From contig NW_006763292.1 in NCBI RefSeq assembly GCF_000218685.1, positions 2,867,909-2,931,908 on the forward strand: DNA of 64,000 nt, written 5' to 3'. A program made the translations under genes and the position numbers. A model generated the notes under the pieces. The model was not told where the DNA came from, made no database searches, and saw only the letters and a program-made list of their open reading frames with translations. This document shows positions 23,634-35,272 of this stretch, one piece after another; positions within the stretch are counted from its first letter, which is position 1, and each line of letters starts with the position of its first letter. The DNA comes from Serpula lacrymans var. lacrymans S7.9 (lineage: Eukaryota > Basidiomycota > Agaricomycetes > Boletales > Serpulaceae).

Positions 23634-24027
23634 AAAGTGCTTAACAAAGTCTGAGGGTTCGTCGAGGTTTCTAGGAGACTTATCCGAAGACAAGCTTTGA
23701 GAAAGTAGAGTTCTTCCAACAAGAGTTGGTCTTCTTCTGAGTAGAAGTCTGATCTTAGGAGCTCAGCTTTGTAAGCATAAACTGCGTAGAATTGTATTGG
23801 AGAATACTACTACTGTTACATGTGTATTTATACTGGAAAGAATTGGTGATAGGAGTTAGGTCCTATCTAGGGCAGGTCCGTCCGTTGAGGACTAAGTACT
23901 ATAATAGGTAATGTGAATGCGAGAAGAACGGGAGTGTATGTGAAGGAAATGAGTCATCGGTCCGATGGTATAACCAATGAGTAAAGTAAAATGAGTAGTC
24001 CTTAAATGTCCAATAGAAATTGTAACA
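23634..24027. mobile_element. Solo LTR family E (single copy in window)
   Basis: Starts TGTTACGCAC and ends AATTGTAACA, 394 bp, with perfect CTTTG duplications at 23629-23633 and 24028-24032. Removing it joins RCLC to SYLWLLMYVLLQVHTEQ in the transposase frame. Ends resemble family A but the body is unrelated. No coding region. Confidence 0.88.
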
Positions 24028-25249
24028 CTTTGTAGTTACCTTTGGTTGTTGATGTATGTATTGTTGCAGGTCCATACAGAACAAACTATTAAGAAAGGGC
24101 GAGAAGAGCTACAGAAGTGGTTGTATTTAATCACAGTACATTGTCAAATCTGGTTGAGAAGCTTAGAAATATTGACCCTACATTTTGCAACATAAGTATT
24201 CTTGTGTCTCAGGCAAAAGCTGGAATTTTCCGAAGGCACACCTCCACGCCCATGTTTTTGATGACATTGAAGCTAAGGGTGTTACACAAAATTATAATAC
24301 AAAACCTAACAAAAAGCTTCATGGTCCATTGAAGAAATCTTATACTCCCCAGAGCGACGGAAAACAAGTTGCGGATCAGGTATGTTTATATACTATAAGT
24401 CTGAATATTTGTCTATGGATTGAATTTGTTTTTCCTCGAAGATCATAAAAGCAGATCACTGGTGTTTAGTTTCAGCACTTATTTGAGATCAAATTAATCA
24501 AAAAGATGAAGTGGAAAAGCAACTTGAAGGCAATGAAAATAGCACATTGAACTCTTTGCCTGGAAGTACTATGGCTGATGATCATTTTATTCTTGGGTCC
24601 GCTCAACCTCCCGTTGTGTATGGTGTACTTGAGGACGATCAATAGCACAACCCTGCATTCAAGGATCTTTGTAAAAAACTAGTCAAATTCTTGAACAACT
24701 TGCTGCCCGCATATGACATCACGCTCCCTAATAACAAGTGTATCACACTACACCCAACTGACTCAGTAAGTTGCAATAACAAATGTACATGCAATCTACT
24801 CAATTTTAGTATCTACAGATAACTGAACACCATTTCTTGAAAGTTCACTATGAGTCTTTGGTTGACTGACGCCAGTGTACTGGCTACCTCTGATGTAGCC
24901 CGCAGTATCATGGTTGTGCACGTTATGATGGTGTCCTTATATGTACAATTGACCATGAAAAATTTGCACAGCTTATTTTTATGTTTACAGTCTCCCTTGA
25001 TGGAGTCAAGTACCCTCTCGCTCTCATCCAGCCTTTGGATGCTCCCATCGGACCTCTTAGGCGAAAGGACCAAGACTTGGGCCTGATCCGACTCTGTCCC
25101 AAAAGGAGGTCAGAGCCTGAAATCATTAGTAAACACACTACCATTTGTGGGGCTTTCATTGTGCAAGGCTATGAAACCAAAACCGATTTTTTTGCTGTTG
25201 ATGTAGTAGATTCTGATATGTTTCTAAGACTTAGAAATAAATCTCAATA

Positions 25250-26222
25250 ACTGACAGATTTATCCGTTCAAAATAGCAACCTTTGCTCCTGGCTCAACCA
25301 CACAACCTGATTGCATGATACGAAGAGCATGCAAGCATAGCTTTTAACTAAGGTGAGTCATCTCACATCAATCAACAAGTATTAATTTGCTAAGTTATTT
25401 AAATGTGTTTGCCCAAGTTAGTGCCCTTGCCCACCATAGAGTCAAGCTCATCTTTGTAGTCTGAAAAACTGCCTGTATTCCACACTAATATCAACAAAGA
25501 TGCCATTCATGCTGATATTGACGCAGGATTAAATGGGTGTTCATTTGAGGACACCCATCAGTTGGTTGCGCCAGTACCCCAAGTGATATGTGGCCCGTTG
25601 ATTGCCCAAGTCCGATCAAACATTTCCCAATCTGGACTGTCTCATCATTTTCCTTTGGCCAGGGCAATATCCTCCGTTCAGCTACATACTGCCTTATCTG
25701 AAGACTATCTAAGCGGTGTTGATGTGTTGTAGTACCAAAGCAGAAATCATGGCCGCCCTTCTTGTTGCAACTGCTCTTGCATTATTATGTTGTTGTCCAA
25801 ATTAGTATATAGCCATCCACTAATATTTTTTCTTAGATTTTACTTCAAGAAACTCCTTGCAATACAACAAGTTTGGGGCACACAATTAGGGTAAGTCTTC
25901 ATTGTATCTATGCACTATTCTATTGACCGTTTATCTACTTCATAGTCTACATGCAACATTGCCGTTAGTACAACACAGGTGAGTATTAGATATATCAGGG
26001 ACACCATTATTTGCTAACTGATCTATTCAGGAGACTCGCGCCAACAATGCCAGTGCAGTGCTGGTGACCACGAAGAACACCACTATCACATCCACACGGG
26101 TTCAGATGTGCACAACATTAAATTTAATGAAATTGAGGATGGTTGATTTCAGGACATTCAGTAGATTTCTGGGGAATAGGTTTAGGATAATATCTAGATA
26201 ATTAGATTTACAAGTAAATAGG
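25250..26222 (+). other. Decayed coding sequence, family unknown
   Basis: After the transposase block, a frame around 25480-25730 reads NINKDAIHADIDAGLNGCSF and HHFPLARAISSVQLHTALSE before a stop, followed by short exon-like blocks (FYFKKLLAIQQVWGTQL; ETRANNASAVLVTTKNTT) separated by GT...AG gaps. Probably another repeat-associated gene relic. No function can be given. Confidence 0.35.
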
Positions 26223-26720
26223 TGTTACAATTGATGTACCAGTACCCACTTACACTTCTCTTTTCGTACTTTTACTTTTACTTTTTCCAAGTCACATGAC
26301 CATTTACTTTACTTTTCATTTTCGGACCTTTCCTTTAAATTTCATTCTCCGCTTTAACCTTGTACTGTAGTTTTCACACTGTGCCATGTGGCACTTCCCC
26401 TTTTAGTTCAAACTCCACCTTTCTCGCATGGCGCTGCCTTTATTCTTATTTTAGCTACAAGTATCTCACACAGTGGAGCTGGTCACACGGGCTAGGCCCC
26501 ATGACATAAGCAGCCACTGCCTCTAGCAACTGTACAGTACATATGTACAAACAAACCTGTATTAGTATATAAACCCCAATAGATCTTGGGGAAGGACCCA
26601 GTGAGTCCTCCTGTTGTCTAGCACAACAAACCCATTGAAACCTTAGGGTGATCCCTTCTTCTCTTCTCTGTTATGCTTGTCTGAGTTGTGCGCCAGAGTA
26701 AGAAACTCTTGGTTGTTACA
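26223..26720 (+). mobile_element. Solo LTR family A (long variant)
   Basis: Starts TGTTACAATTGATG and ends GGTTGTTACA, 498 bp, with perfect ATAGG duplications (26218-26222 and 26721-26725). It contains a TATATAAACCCC promoter-like motif and the extra leader of about 85 bp that distinguishes the long variant from the 415-bp copies. Confidence 0.92.
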
Positions 26721-26725
26721 ATAGG

Positions 26726-27972
26726 TGTCTCTTGTTGTAGCTTTAAAGGTGAGAATATGCAATTGACAATGTAAATGATCTAACAAAATTTTTACTATGT
26801 AGGACCTTGGACGAACAATACTACAATACTAATAGGAATAATTTGTTGATATCCTGTTCTAGTCTGTTTGTAAGTGTTTACTCAACCCAGTCCTGCCACA
26901 CATTCATGCCCTAGCATATGTACCTCAAGTTCTCGAGAAAACACACCTCCATTTTCCGCATCAGATAGCTTCTTCCTCCTTGGAGGGTTCTTAGTCCAGC
27001 ATTGATCTCTCTCTCATCATTTGTATGCTGTTCAACACCACATATCCCATGTCCAATGCTACTCGCTCTAGAATTGGGCCCCATGAAGATCATTGTTGGT
27101 GAATCTCACAGGCCCACACTTCTTGTGCATCCATTTATGCGACAATAGAGGAGGAGATGTCAGTCTTAGGGAGACAATATTGTAGCAGGTGTTCTAGAGC
27201 CTACTAAGAGCAAGGTGCACTCTCCAATCATCTCTATAGTCGAGAGATACATCAAGTTAACCTCCGGGGAGCATCTTTTACTATGAAATTTATGCTACTT
27301 TTTATTTGCAGGCAATAGTAGCTCAATGCACTAGATATGCAACAAGAAGCCACTCTGTCCTTCTTGCCTTACCTTTCCTAACAGTTCCACATGCTGGTCT
27401 GGACATGTCTTGACTCAGATCTTATCAAATCAGCCATGTCCTACATTGAACACTACTTCGCTATGAACCAACAAATCATGACACTCATCATCTTTATGCT
27501 ACCACACTTCTGTATGCCGGTCAATTGCATTCTGCCATATATCTCATCAATAACCCTCCAGATGAGCGGTGTAGTGGGAAGCAGTACATCTCTTTCTTGA
27601 TACATGCAAGGGATCTTTCACTAATTTTCATGATATTAAAAGTGACACTGAGATCACACTAGAACACATCCATAAAAATTCTGGCACCTGGGGTAATCAA
27701 ACTTTGGGTGCATATGCGGATCTTATGCACCAATCACCATTTATATTGGCTTTTAACCAGTTGCAATACATTAATATCTTTCCTGTAAGTTGCCTTTAAC
27801 TCTTATATAAAATAAATACATCTGCTAACCTTCACGTGCACAGTATAGCCTCAATATTTTCATACACAAGGTTTTAGCATGCTGTCACTAAACCAAACTA
27901 TATAAAGGTGTAAAAGTATTGCACCCCACGTATATTTCCTCCATTTGAAACTTCACTCACACCTGACAAACC
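26726..27972. other. Decayed sequence, no intact gene
   Basis: Fragments of reading frame (for example ITLEHIHKNSGTWGNQTLGA near 27650-27720, +) suggest an old coding sequence, but frames break within 100-200 bp. No repeat ends with target duplications were found here. Confidence 0.4.
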
Positions 27973-29512
27973 ATGCCCACAAGGCCGCCCCGTAGTGACA
28001 TTCAAGCAAACAGAACTGGAAAAAAGAAGAAAAACTTGCTAGCAAGGTTTGCTAATGTTGTTGCAGAACCAACTGTGATGTCCAGTAATTCCAGGCCCCA
28101 TGTATCATTGCCCACCAGATGAGGAATCATATAGTGCATCACAGTCTGATTCATCCAGCGACACTTCTGGTTCTACAGAAGAGTCATTGCCAGTGCAAGA
28201 CAGTAACATACTTTTGATTCCTGTACTAGCAGAGAACGCAAATCTCGAGGACTATAAAGAGGTAAGTGATCAAATATTTAAGTCAAACCCTGTCTAATAA
28301 GCTAATAGACATTGCAAGAAACACAACTTAGTCTAGCTACTGCACGACAACAGATTAGGACCCTGTTGATTTAAAATGAGACTCTCAGAGCCAACCAGGT
28401 CAAATGTAGTAGTGGGAGAGATGTCCCAACAGAGATTGTAGTGTGCAAGCCACAGATTACCCGCCTTGGAAAACAATATGCAGTGATGGAAAAACTGTGG
28501 GCATCCGACAAAATTTTCAAGACTCGTCAACCCAAGAATATCAATCCTAAAAGTGATTCACGCTTTAATTCAGAACTTACTAAAAGTGTTGCTCTTGTTG
28601 AAGAGCTATACCAGCTTGTTCCTATTGAGCTCCACAAGTTCATCAGAAAGCATTTGCATTTTGGTGCTAGCATAAGTTTTCACTTGTATATCTGCTGGTA
28701 GTGACTTATATTTCTACTCCTGTTTTCTAGTTCTCAAGCGGCATGTCAATGATGAGGTCTACCATTCTCAACAAGCTCCGTAACCACATCAGTTTAATCT
28801 TCCCCGAGATCCCTGCATCGCATTTCTGACATCTTTCAGACAGAACAGCAGTACCCGAACTGATATTGTTGCTCAAGTTCAATCCCAAAGACAAAGCCTA
28901 TCCTCTGTTTGCTCCTGTTCTGTTCCTTTTGTTAAAACAGGATATGAAGAAAGTTTTCAAGACCCCAGTGCTTGCAAGGGTAAGTGTTTACTGATGGTTA
29001 CTCATTTTCTCATAGTGATAACTTTATTTAGGTACTTAAAATCATTCTACTGGGCCCAAGCTCACTTGAGGGCAATACCCAAGGCCAGCCAAAATCAAAT
29101 GCTCAGTTGTGGGGTGTGACACATATTACACCTGGTTCAATAGCCTGTGAGGCAATGTTAGACTATAACAAAAACAATACCCATCTTTGTCTGCACTTGC
29201 AGAGAGTAAAAGGCACGATGAGTTTGAGGTCAACAAGTGCTAGAGATTATAGCAGATAAAGGACTTGATAGTAAACTCAAGGGTTTCTGATGAGGAGTGA
29301 AGCGGGTTATTCAAGTAATAGAAAGCTAAAGAACTATACATGAGTATGTAGGGTTTCTATAGCTAACTGTCTATCTCTCAGACCGAAAGAGGAATAATAG
29401 AAAAGTGGTCTGAGGAGAAAATCGACCAATAAGAAAAAGAAGAACTATTGTACGAGTTTAAGGATTAATCAGCAGGTGAGAGAATATACTAATAATAAGT
29501 ATTGTCACGCGT

Positions 29513-31336
29513 TGTCATGCACCAAAGTTGATTGGTAGCATGGACAGGTGTCAATAACGAAGCAAATATTCAAAAAGACTCGCCTTTGCGCCACACAGGC
29601 ACAGTGCCACGTGGAATAGTAATTAATATTGCCCTTTTTGAACTTGTGGCTGATCAGCACCACCTCTATTAGGCAATCCAGTCACGCTCACCTTTGCTTT
29701 TCCATCCGGTACTTTCCGCGTTTCGGCATTTCGGCAAATTTTCGCGTCGCCACTGGCTACACATTGCATTGCGCCCTCGCTTTTGTCGTTTCCTTCACTT
29801 CCCTTCCTTTGCCTAGCCCCACCATGGGTCCCTTACTCTCGTTTTTATTCTCACCCGACGGTCGTTTCTGGATCCCCATTTTAGTTCACTTCCCCGTCAC
29901 CTCCACCCTCCTCCTCCTCATCTTCTTTGCTCCCCCACCATTTCTGATGTCACCACTTCCTATCCGCTTCCGTCGCCGATCTGTTGACTACCACGTGCCA
30001 CTGCTGATATCAGCAAAGCCCCGGCGGCCGGTCCAAATAGGGCAACAGGTCCATCTTCATGACGTCGATCTGCCATCATATACTATCAAAACATCGGTCG
30101 CTCGTCTTGCCTGGTTGGAGCGTGGGTGGGTAGTTTTTGAGCTGGAGAAGGTTCATCCCCTTGCGTCGCCCATGTTCATTGCTGTCCCATTCACTTGGGT
30201 ACACTTATCATTTGTCCATCGTCTTCGCTACAGCTACACCTACCACACGCTGCCTGGGACTCACTTGTTCCAAATTGGAACTACTCCTCTCCCTCCCTCG
30301 TTTGATCAGGTGGTCCAACACAACCAGTCCATTGGTAAGGCCATGGAACTGTCAGATTTGGACTAGGTGGTGGACCGGTGGCTCCAGTTTCTTTTTCTTC
30401 AGCAGAACATTCATTTACAGTGCGATTATTTTTGATTTTTGAATCATTTTTATGGACACATATTTTTTTAGAATGCCTGACTGACAATAAAGGAACTGTG
30501 TTGATACTGATAGTGTTTTGCCTTGCCTTTTTTTATACTGCATCTTCCCATGACATCATGATTTTCCTGCTCTCCTTTTGCTATTGGACTTTACTTTATG
30601 GCTGTACAAACCTGTGACATTACTCACAGCATTTATTGTTCTATCCCTTTCTTTTCCTTTTTTTGACAATCTTATCCTGTACTACCTACGCAGGATTCGT
30701 CAGCGTACATTCCTTCCTTCATATTCTTTCTCATTCTTTTTGCACAGCTATACTGTGCATAGCCTACTTCTCTTTTACTATATAAACCCCTGTATTTTAC
30801 CTTGTAAAAACAACAACAAGAACTCGATTCCAGACTTCTTCTCTAATCTTAAGTCCACTTCTTACTGCTACTTGTGATCCAGTGTGGTCACAACACTTCC
30901 CACTTCTACCACTGTTAACTGCTGTCATCGTCACTCGTCACTTTTGAAAGTGATTGTCATCCCCTTCGATTAGAGTCCTTCTGAGCACTACAGTTTGTGC
31001 GTCAGGAGCCTGCTATCACTGGGAACCTCGTCACCTCGTCATCCTCGTTGTTCTCAAACCTACCTTGTGCTACGATTAGCAAGGTAGTGCTCGTCTATAC
31101 TCGCCACAAACCCCCTATCTTTCTATAAATTCAACTATCCCTCCTCCTCAAAACCCACACTCATACACCTCTGGGTTTTACTTTGAAGGATCTTTATACG
31201 TACCACCCCACGAACAACCAGACCACTCCACTGTTCTAGGAGGCAAAGCCCATAAACAAGTTCCGTGGAATCTGGGAGGATTGTGTGTTAGTTTGTTTTG
31301 TGTGTGGTTTTCTAACTACAGTTCTCATCATCGACA
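29513..31336 (+). mobile_element. Element D, 1.82 kb insertion with its own ORF
   Basis: It interrupts a B element. Starts TGTCATGCACC and ends CATCGACA; the shared flank is GCGT (29509-29512 and 31337-31340), so a 4-bp target duplication if these are the true ends. A terminal piece recurs at 21863-22027, so D is a repeat family. The interior is pyrimidine-rich with a TATATAAACC motif at about 30779. It contains the ORF described separately and no gag, protease, reverse transcriptase or transposase motif. It could be a very long solo LTR or a non-autonomous element. Confidence 0.75.
29824..30366 (+). CDS. 180-codon ORF inside element D, unknown function
   Basis: The open frame extends upstream to 29629, but the ATG at 29824 sits in a strong initiation context (CACCATGG) and is the likely start, giving about 180 residues. 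Near the N-terminus is a hydrophobic segment (WIPILVHFPVTSTLLLLIFF) that could span a membrane, followed by a Pro/Arg-rich stretch and a region with mixed polar and aromatic residues (VARLAWLERGWVVFELEKVH; FTWVHLSFVHRLRYSYTYH). Ends KAMELSDLD. An AATAAA lies 120 bp after the stop (about 30486), compatible with a transcription unit. I recognise no family. Chance ORF is possible, but this is by far the longest open frame in the repeat island outside recognised transposons. Confidence 0.45.
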   Translation: MGPLLSFLFSPDGRFWIPILVHFPVTSTLLLLIFFAPPPFLMSPLPIRFRRRSVDYHVPLLISAKPRRPVQIGQQVHLHDVDLPSYTIKTSVARLAWLERGWVVFELEKVHPLASPMFIAVPFTWVHLSFVHRLRYSYTYHTLPGTHLFQIGTTPLPPSFDQVVQHNQSIGKAMELSDLD

Positions 31337-32055
31337 GCGTGTTCAGGAACCGTATCCTCATGATGAGGTATGATCCTGACTAAAGCATCTATTAATATAT
31401 CCAGGCACTGATGCAGCGTGGAGCTGGTTGGCAAAATCCCTGCTACCAGTCCTTACCCATTGTGCTGGCTGGCTGGGAGTACTACCCAGTCTCTGATCTG
31501 CAATATGAAATGGTATTGATGATTGAGAAAACCTGTTAAGGCTTTGAGAAGTAAAATGGCAAAGGACACCTCTAGCCCTAAAGCTAAAAGTGTAATAGGG
31601 AAAGTGTGTGAAAACCAAGGCATGGAATGAAAAGGTAAAAAAAAAGTGAATGGTCCTTACATAGCCATGGCCGCTGTTCTAGTAAGTATTGCACATTGAA
31701 TTCTTACACAGCTGCTAATTATGTATCAATGGTATATCACTCACAGGTTCAGTTCATTGCTTCGCCTGATCCCTTGCTACAACCTACAGGAGAAATCAGT
31801 CAAATTCCCTATGCAACCTACTTTTGAGACTACAAAAAACTCCTTATCACCAAAGTGAATACCCGGCCCATCTGTGCCCTATATGCCTATCTCAACACAT
31901 TTGTTTTCACCTCCAACACACAGACAGCCACAAAAGTGGCTGACCAAGCCTACAAAAATTTCCAGGATGACTTGGAAAAAGCAATGGCAGTGATGGGATC
32001 AGAGGGAGACTCAGAGCAAGATACTGATGATCTTGAGCTTGCAGATGGAATGTGA

Positions 32056-33401
32056 AGTCCATCTGTCCAGGCTCAGTCTGAAATATTAGCTATACCAGGG
32101 ACTTCCTTGACCGGCAACACTTTCACTGCTACTGCTAATCCTGGGGAGACTTTGGACCAGCATCCAGTGAGCCCAGTAATTGTGAGTGTTGATAATAAAG
32201 GCTCTGAGGTTGATTTGAATGTATCTGTGTTCCCATTGTTTCACATATATCTATAGTAGTATCCTGTTTTATGGTCACCAAATTACCTTTTTCATTATAA
32301 TAAGGCCTACACTGCGAAATTTTGCTAAGTCCCGACGAACTTATATTTAGGGCTTATAATATATCAACAAAGAGCTATAAGGGCTCAATAATACATTATA
32401 TAGAACAGGTATTCCTAGTACTTAGTTGAATCTATGGTGCAGTTGTTAACATACCATGTAATATAGTGTAATAGTAGTGTACAAATGTAATAGTCAGTAG
32501 TCCGAATCCCCCCTTCAGTGATAATAAATAATGTAATATCCACAAACGAGATTAGTAAGATCAGATGTGTAACACCACCCATAGTATAATACTGATAAGA
32601 TAAGATAAACTGTAGTAATAGAACTTGTAATCAAAAGGATATAGTGTGATAAGAATAGTAATAGAATGAGGAATTATTAAGCAATGATCCATTGTAATAT
32701 GATTGTGACATTCTAAATATCCATTATCATGTGACAGATTTCCATAACAAGGCAACAAAAAGTAGCGCTCTGGAGCAAGCCTTGTGGTTCATTATAATGC
32801 CCTTATAACAGTCATTACATATTAGGAAAGGTCCATCATGATGGCTTTATAATGGCGAACACTTTCATTGTAAGACTCACTCTTTGATTATTAATAATTA
32901 TAAAGGTACAATATTATTATAAGGAATTATAATCAGATCCGGAATTTTCCGACATGGACACCGTGGGAAATTGTAGTTAAACATGATCTCAAGCCCTCCT
33001 CACACTGACATTTGAGCGTATACGCTCGACGTCCACTAGTCCCAAGGCTTACTTTATCAAAAGTTGGTTGATACAGCACCTTTCACTTACTGGCCGCGGA
33101 TGTCAATTCAAGTTTGGCTGCGTTTCAGAAAGTGCGTTTAAGCACCCACCACCAAGAGTTTACACTTTATGCTCTGCGGCCGCAACATGACTTGCTGAGT
33201 TGTGATATTAAATTCTAATATTCCATCCAGAGTAATTGAAATGGGTAGTAGATCCATTCCCATAATGGAACGGCCGTCTGTCAAAGTAGGTCTATCATCG
33301 TGTCTATCTGCGATTTACCACGGACCAGTGCAATAGTGTGAAATTTCTGCCGCAATATTAACCTTGCAGAAAGCCTAGTAGTCATCAGCAGAATATCCAC
33401 C
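32056..33401. other. AT-rich spacer and P450-1 promoter
   Basis: From 32056 to about 32960 the sequence is AT-rich with no coding frame. The last 400 bp should contain the P450-1 promoter. It includes a 14-bp perfect palindrome at 33014-33027, the palindrome TGCGGCCGCA at 33175-33184 and a CGGCCG at 33271-33276. Confidence 0.55.
33175..33184. promoter_or_regulatory. Palindrome TGCGGCCGCA upstream of P450-1
   Basis: A perfect 10-bp palindrome 218 bp before the P450-1 ATG; the identical 10-mer occurs 177 bp before the diterpene cyclase ATG. The core CGG-CCG resembles an everted or abutted Zn2Cys6 factor half-site pair, but binding is hypothetical. Confidence 0.35.
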
Positions 33402-35272
33402 ATGTCCATCCTAGATCTCAATACTGCCGTCGTCGCTGTCGTGCTTCTTGGTCTGACTGTCTGGCTCAGACGCCGAAATACTTCACCTAACGCTGTTATA
33501 AGACCTCCATATGCTTTCTCTTTAATACCATGGGTAGGAAATGCTCTTGACTACAAGAACAGGCCAGCAACATGGACACGCGAGGTTGAGAGTAAACTTG
33601 GACCTGTATATCAATCCACTGTCCTGGGTAAACCAGTCATATTCTGTCTATCCGTGAGTTCCTTAAATTTATTAATTAGTTCAAAGCTGTCGATTAATTA
33701 CCTCTGTGGTGTAGCGCACATTAATATCTCAGATATTCAAGAACTATCGCGATTTCTCATTTACTCCCATCAAAACTGATGCTCACCACCGTGTTTTCGG
33801 TGTTACTTTGGATGCTCTGTCTGACGAAGAAGGTCAAAAGACCATGTTTGCAGAGCTTTACCGGTATGTATCGTTTCTCCGAGTAACTTCATGTCATTGA
33901 TATACTCCCAGTGTCTTGTCAAAGAAGGCTTTCGGACCCATGGTTGGTCAAATTTCGGCCAATATGGAAGCTCGGTTTTCTGCTATTATAGGGAACATGA
34001 CTCCAAATGAGCGAAGGGACGGCAAACTCTTTAATTTAATGAGCCTCATTCCCCCTCTATTGTGGGTTTCTTCTTAAAGCATTTGACTCGAGCGGCTCAC
34101 TTTGAAATATTCTAGCTATGCAGCAAGTGCTCAAGGCATGTTTGGCGACACCTTCCCAGCTGATGACATATTCAAGTCCAACACCGACTTCGAGGATCAA
34201 TTTGGAGTATGTTCTTTCTTCTCTACCGTCCGAGAGTGATACTGAGTCTTTGTGTAGCTGATGTATACTGGGCTTCCTTTCCCTTGGCTGGTCAAGAGAG
34301 GGATTACTGGGCGAGACTACTGCATTGCTCGCGTGAAGGCTTCCTTGGCTCAATATGAAAGTGGAGAAGTTCAAGCACCTTACTTTATACAAGTGATGCT
34401 TGACTTGAGACATACTCTCGGCTGGACATCACAAGACCTTGCTGCTTATCTGTCTGTACTATCCCCCTCATTACAAGAAAACCTTCTCACTCATGTCATA
34501 GGCATTCTTACTTGTTCGCACTTACTTCAAACACGATATATGCCGCGTATTGGCTTGTGGTATACACATACACGCACCCAGAGGTTGTAGCTGAGATTCA
34601 GGCAGAAGTGGACCGAGCCGAAGCGGCCTTTTTGAAGGAAAACCCCAAAGAAACACCTACCGATCTTTTCGCCAATCTAGGATTCCTCGACGACAACTTC
34701 CCTCTACTGAACTCCATTATCAATGAATCGTTGCGTCTTTGCAGTAATGGCACATCTGTTCGAGAAGTTATGGCGGATATTGTGATGGATGTTCCATCCA
34801 ATTCACATGGTCCATCTGAATCACGCGCGATGCTCTTTAAGAAAGGCGATACCATTTATATGCCTAATCGTTATCATCATTGGAATCCTGAAGAATTCGA
34901 AGATGCTGAATCATTCGTGGCAACGCGATTCATGCCAGGCCAGAAACGTCAACCTGGTTTCTTCATGCCATTTGGTGGAGGCATCTCCGTCGTATGTCCA
35001 GTCTTCTTCTTAACGTATATGTTATCCTGACATGTTTGTTTGACCTGCTACAGTGTAGCGGACGTCATCTTGCCTCTGCGGAACTCAAGGCCCTTATGAT
35101 CATCCTCACGCGGTGGTATAATGTCAAGTACGAGTGTCTTGTGGATCGAAATGGCGAGAAAGTGAAGGATGCAAAACCGTTGGCAATCCCTCCATTTGAC
35201 CTGGGATCAGGTTCCGCCATCCTCCATCCTGAAGGAGACGTAGTCGTGCGCCTAAGGGCTCGTTCCAAATAG
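33402..35272 (+). CDS. Cytochrome P450 (P450-1), CYP7/CYP8-like type
   Basis: The first cluster monooxygenase is 508 residues in seven exons: 33402-33653, 33733-33863, 33912-34061, 34116-34206, 34258-34451, 34502-34991 and 35054-35272. All introns are GT-AG and the total is divisible by three. N-terminal anchor LNTAVVAVVLLGLTVWLRRR is followed by the proline-containing hinge (RPPYAFSLIPWVGNAL). The I-helix reads FALTSNTIYAAYW; the usual acid-alcohol pair is replaced by Asn-Thr, as in sterol-7-hydroxylase/prostacyclin-synthase-like P450s. ExxR is NESLRL. The haem loop FGGGISVCSGRHLA is split by the last intron just before the Cys. It probably oxidises the cluster diterpene at the endoplasmic reticulum; the unusual I-helix leaves isomerase- or dehydratase-type chemistry open. 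It is convergent with P450-2. Confidence 0.9.

Larger units (their letters stand above)
22028..25249 (+). pseudogene. Degenerate Plavaka-like transposase with two LTR insertions
   Basis: The decayed gene reads, in order: FCFILYADKTKLSSFGTEKG and NLPVHIKNGEGIGGG (22060-22190), FKRVVWHKAFYVLLESISK, CADGILRFLFPVILILSADY (22300-22470), [LTR 22544-22958], RGVGSKCPCPVCLV and KLFDLSFK (22960-23035), NVENSDPHLALSFDPLH and GLWGDHLW (23210-23300), FPRWCDINHFDKVMN, [LTR 23634-24027], VHTEQTIKKGREELQKWLY (24070-24130), WNFPKAHLHAHVFDDIEAKG and YNTKPNKKLHGPLK (24220-24330), ADHWCLVS, LLPAYDITLPNN, FLKVHYESLVD, YPLALIQPLDAPIG and VDVVDSDMFLRLRN (to 25249). These blocks match Plavaka-like Agaricomycete transposases. 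TGA stops replace expected Arg/Trp codons at several places. Confidence 0.7.
29146..31661 (-). mobile_element. Solo LTR family B, carrying nested element D
   Basis: Starts TGTGAGGCAATG and ends GGTCCTTACA, flanked by perfect TAGCC duplications (29141-29145 and 31662-31666). Without the inner D element the B is about 690 bp. No retroviral coding region. Confidence 0.9.
27973..32055 (+). pseudogene. DUF6698-like gene split by LTR B and element D
   Basis: An N-terminal segment begins MPTRPPRSDIQAN at 27973. A Ser-rich acidic stretch follows (YSASQSDSSSDTSGSTEES), then VCKPQITRLGKQYAVMEKLW and VEELYQLVPIELHKFIRKHL (28440-28670), then KIILLGPSSLEGNTQG and LWGVTHITPGSIA (to 29145). The frame is interrupted by B (29146-31661, TSD TAGCC) and resumes as AMAAVL, an intron near 31680-31745, then VQFIASPDPLLQPTGEISQI and DYKKLLITK, with a C-terminal acidic tail ending at 32055. 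The order LGxxSLxxG, WGVTxxTPG, FxxSPDxxxxxxG is what I recall of DUF6698 proteins of Agaricomycetes; function unknown. In-frame stops (for example TGA after YATYF) add to the disruption. Confidence 0.6.

Noticed and set aside
23634..24027. Element E as a MITE with GTGTTAC/GTAACAC inverted ends
   Set aside because: The TG...CA ends with a perfect 5-bp CTTTG duplication fit a solo LTR better than a 3-bp duplication with longer inverted ends.
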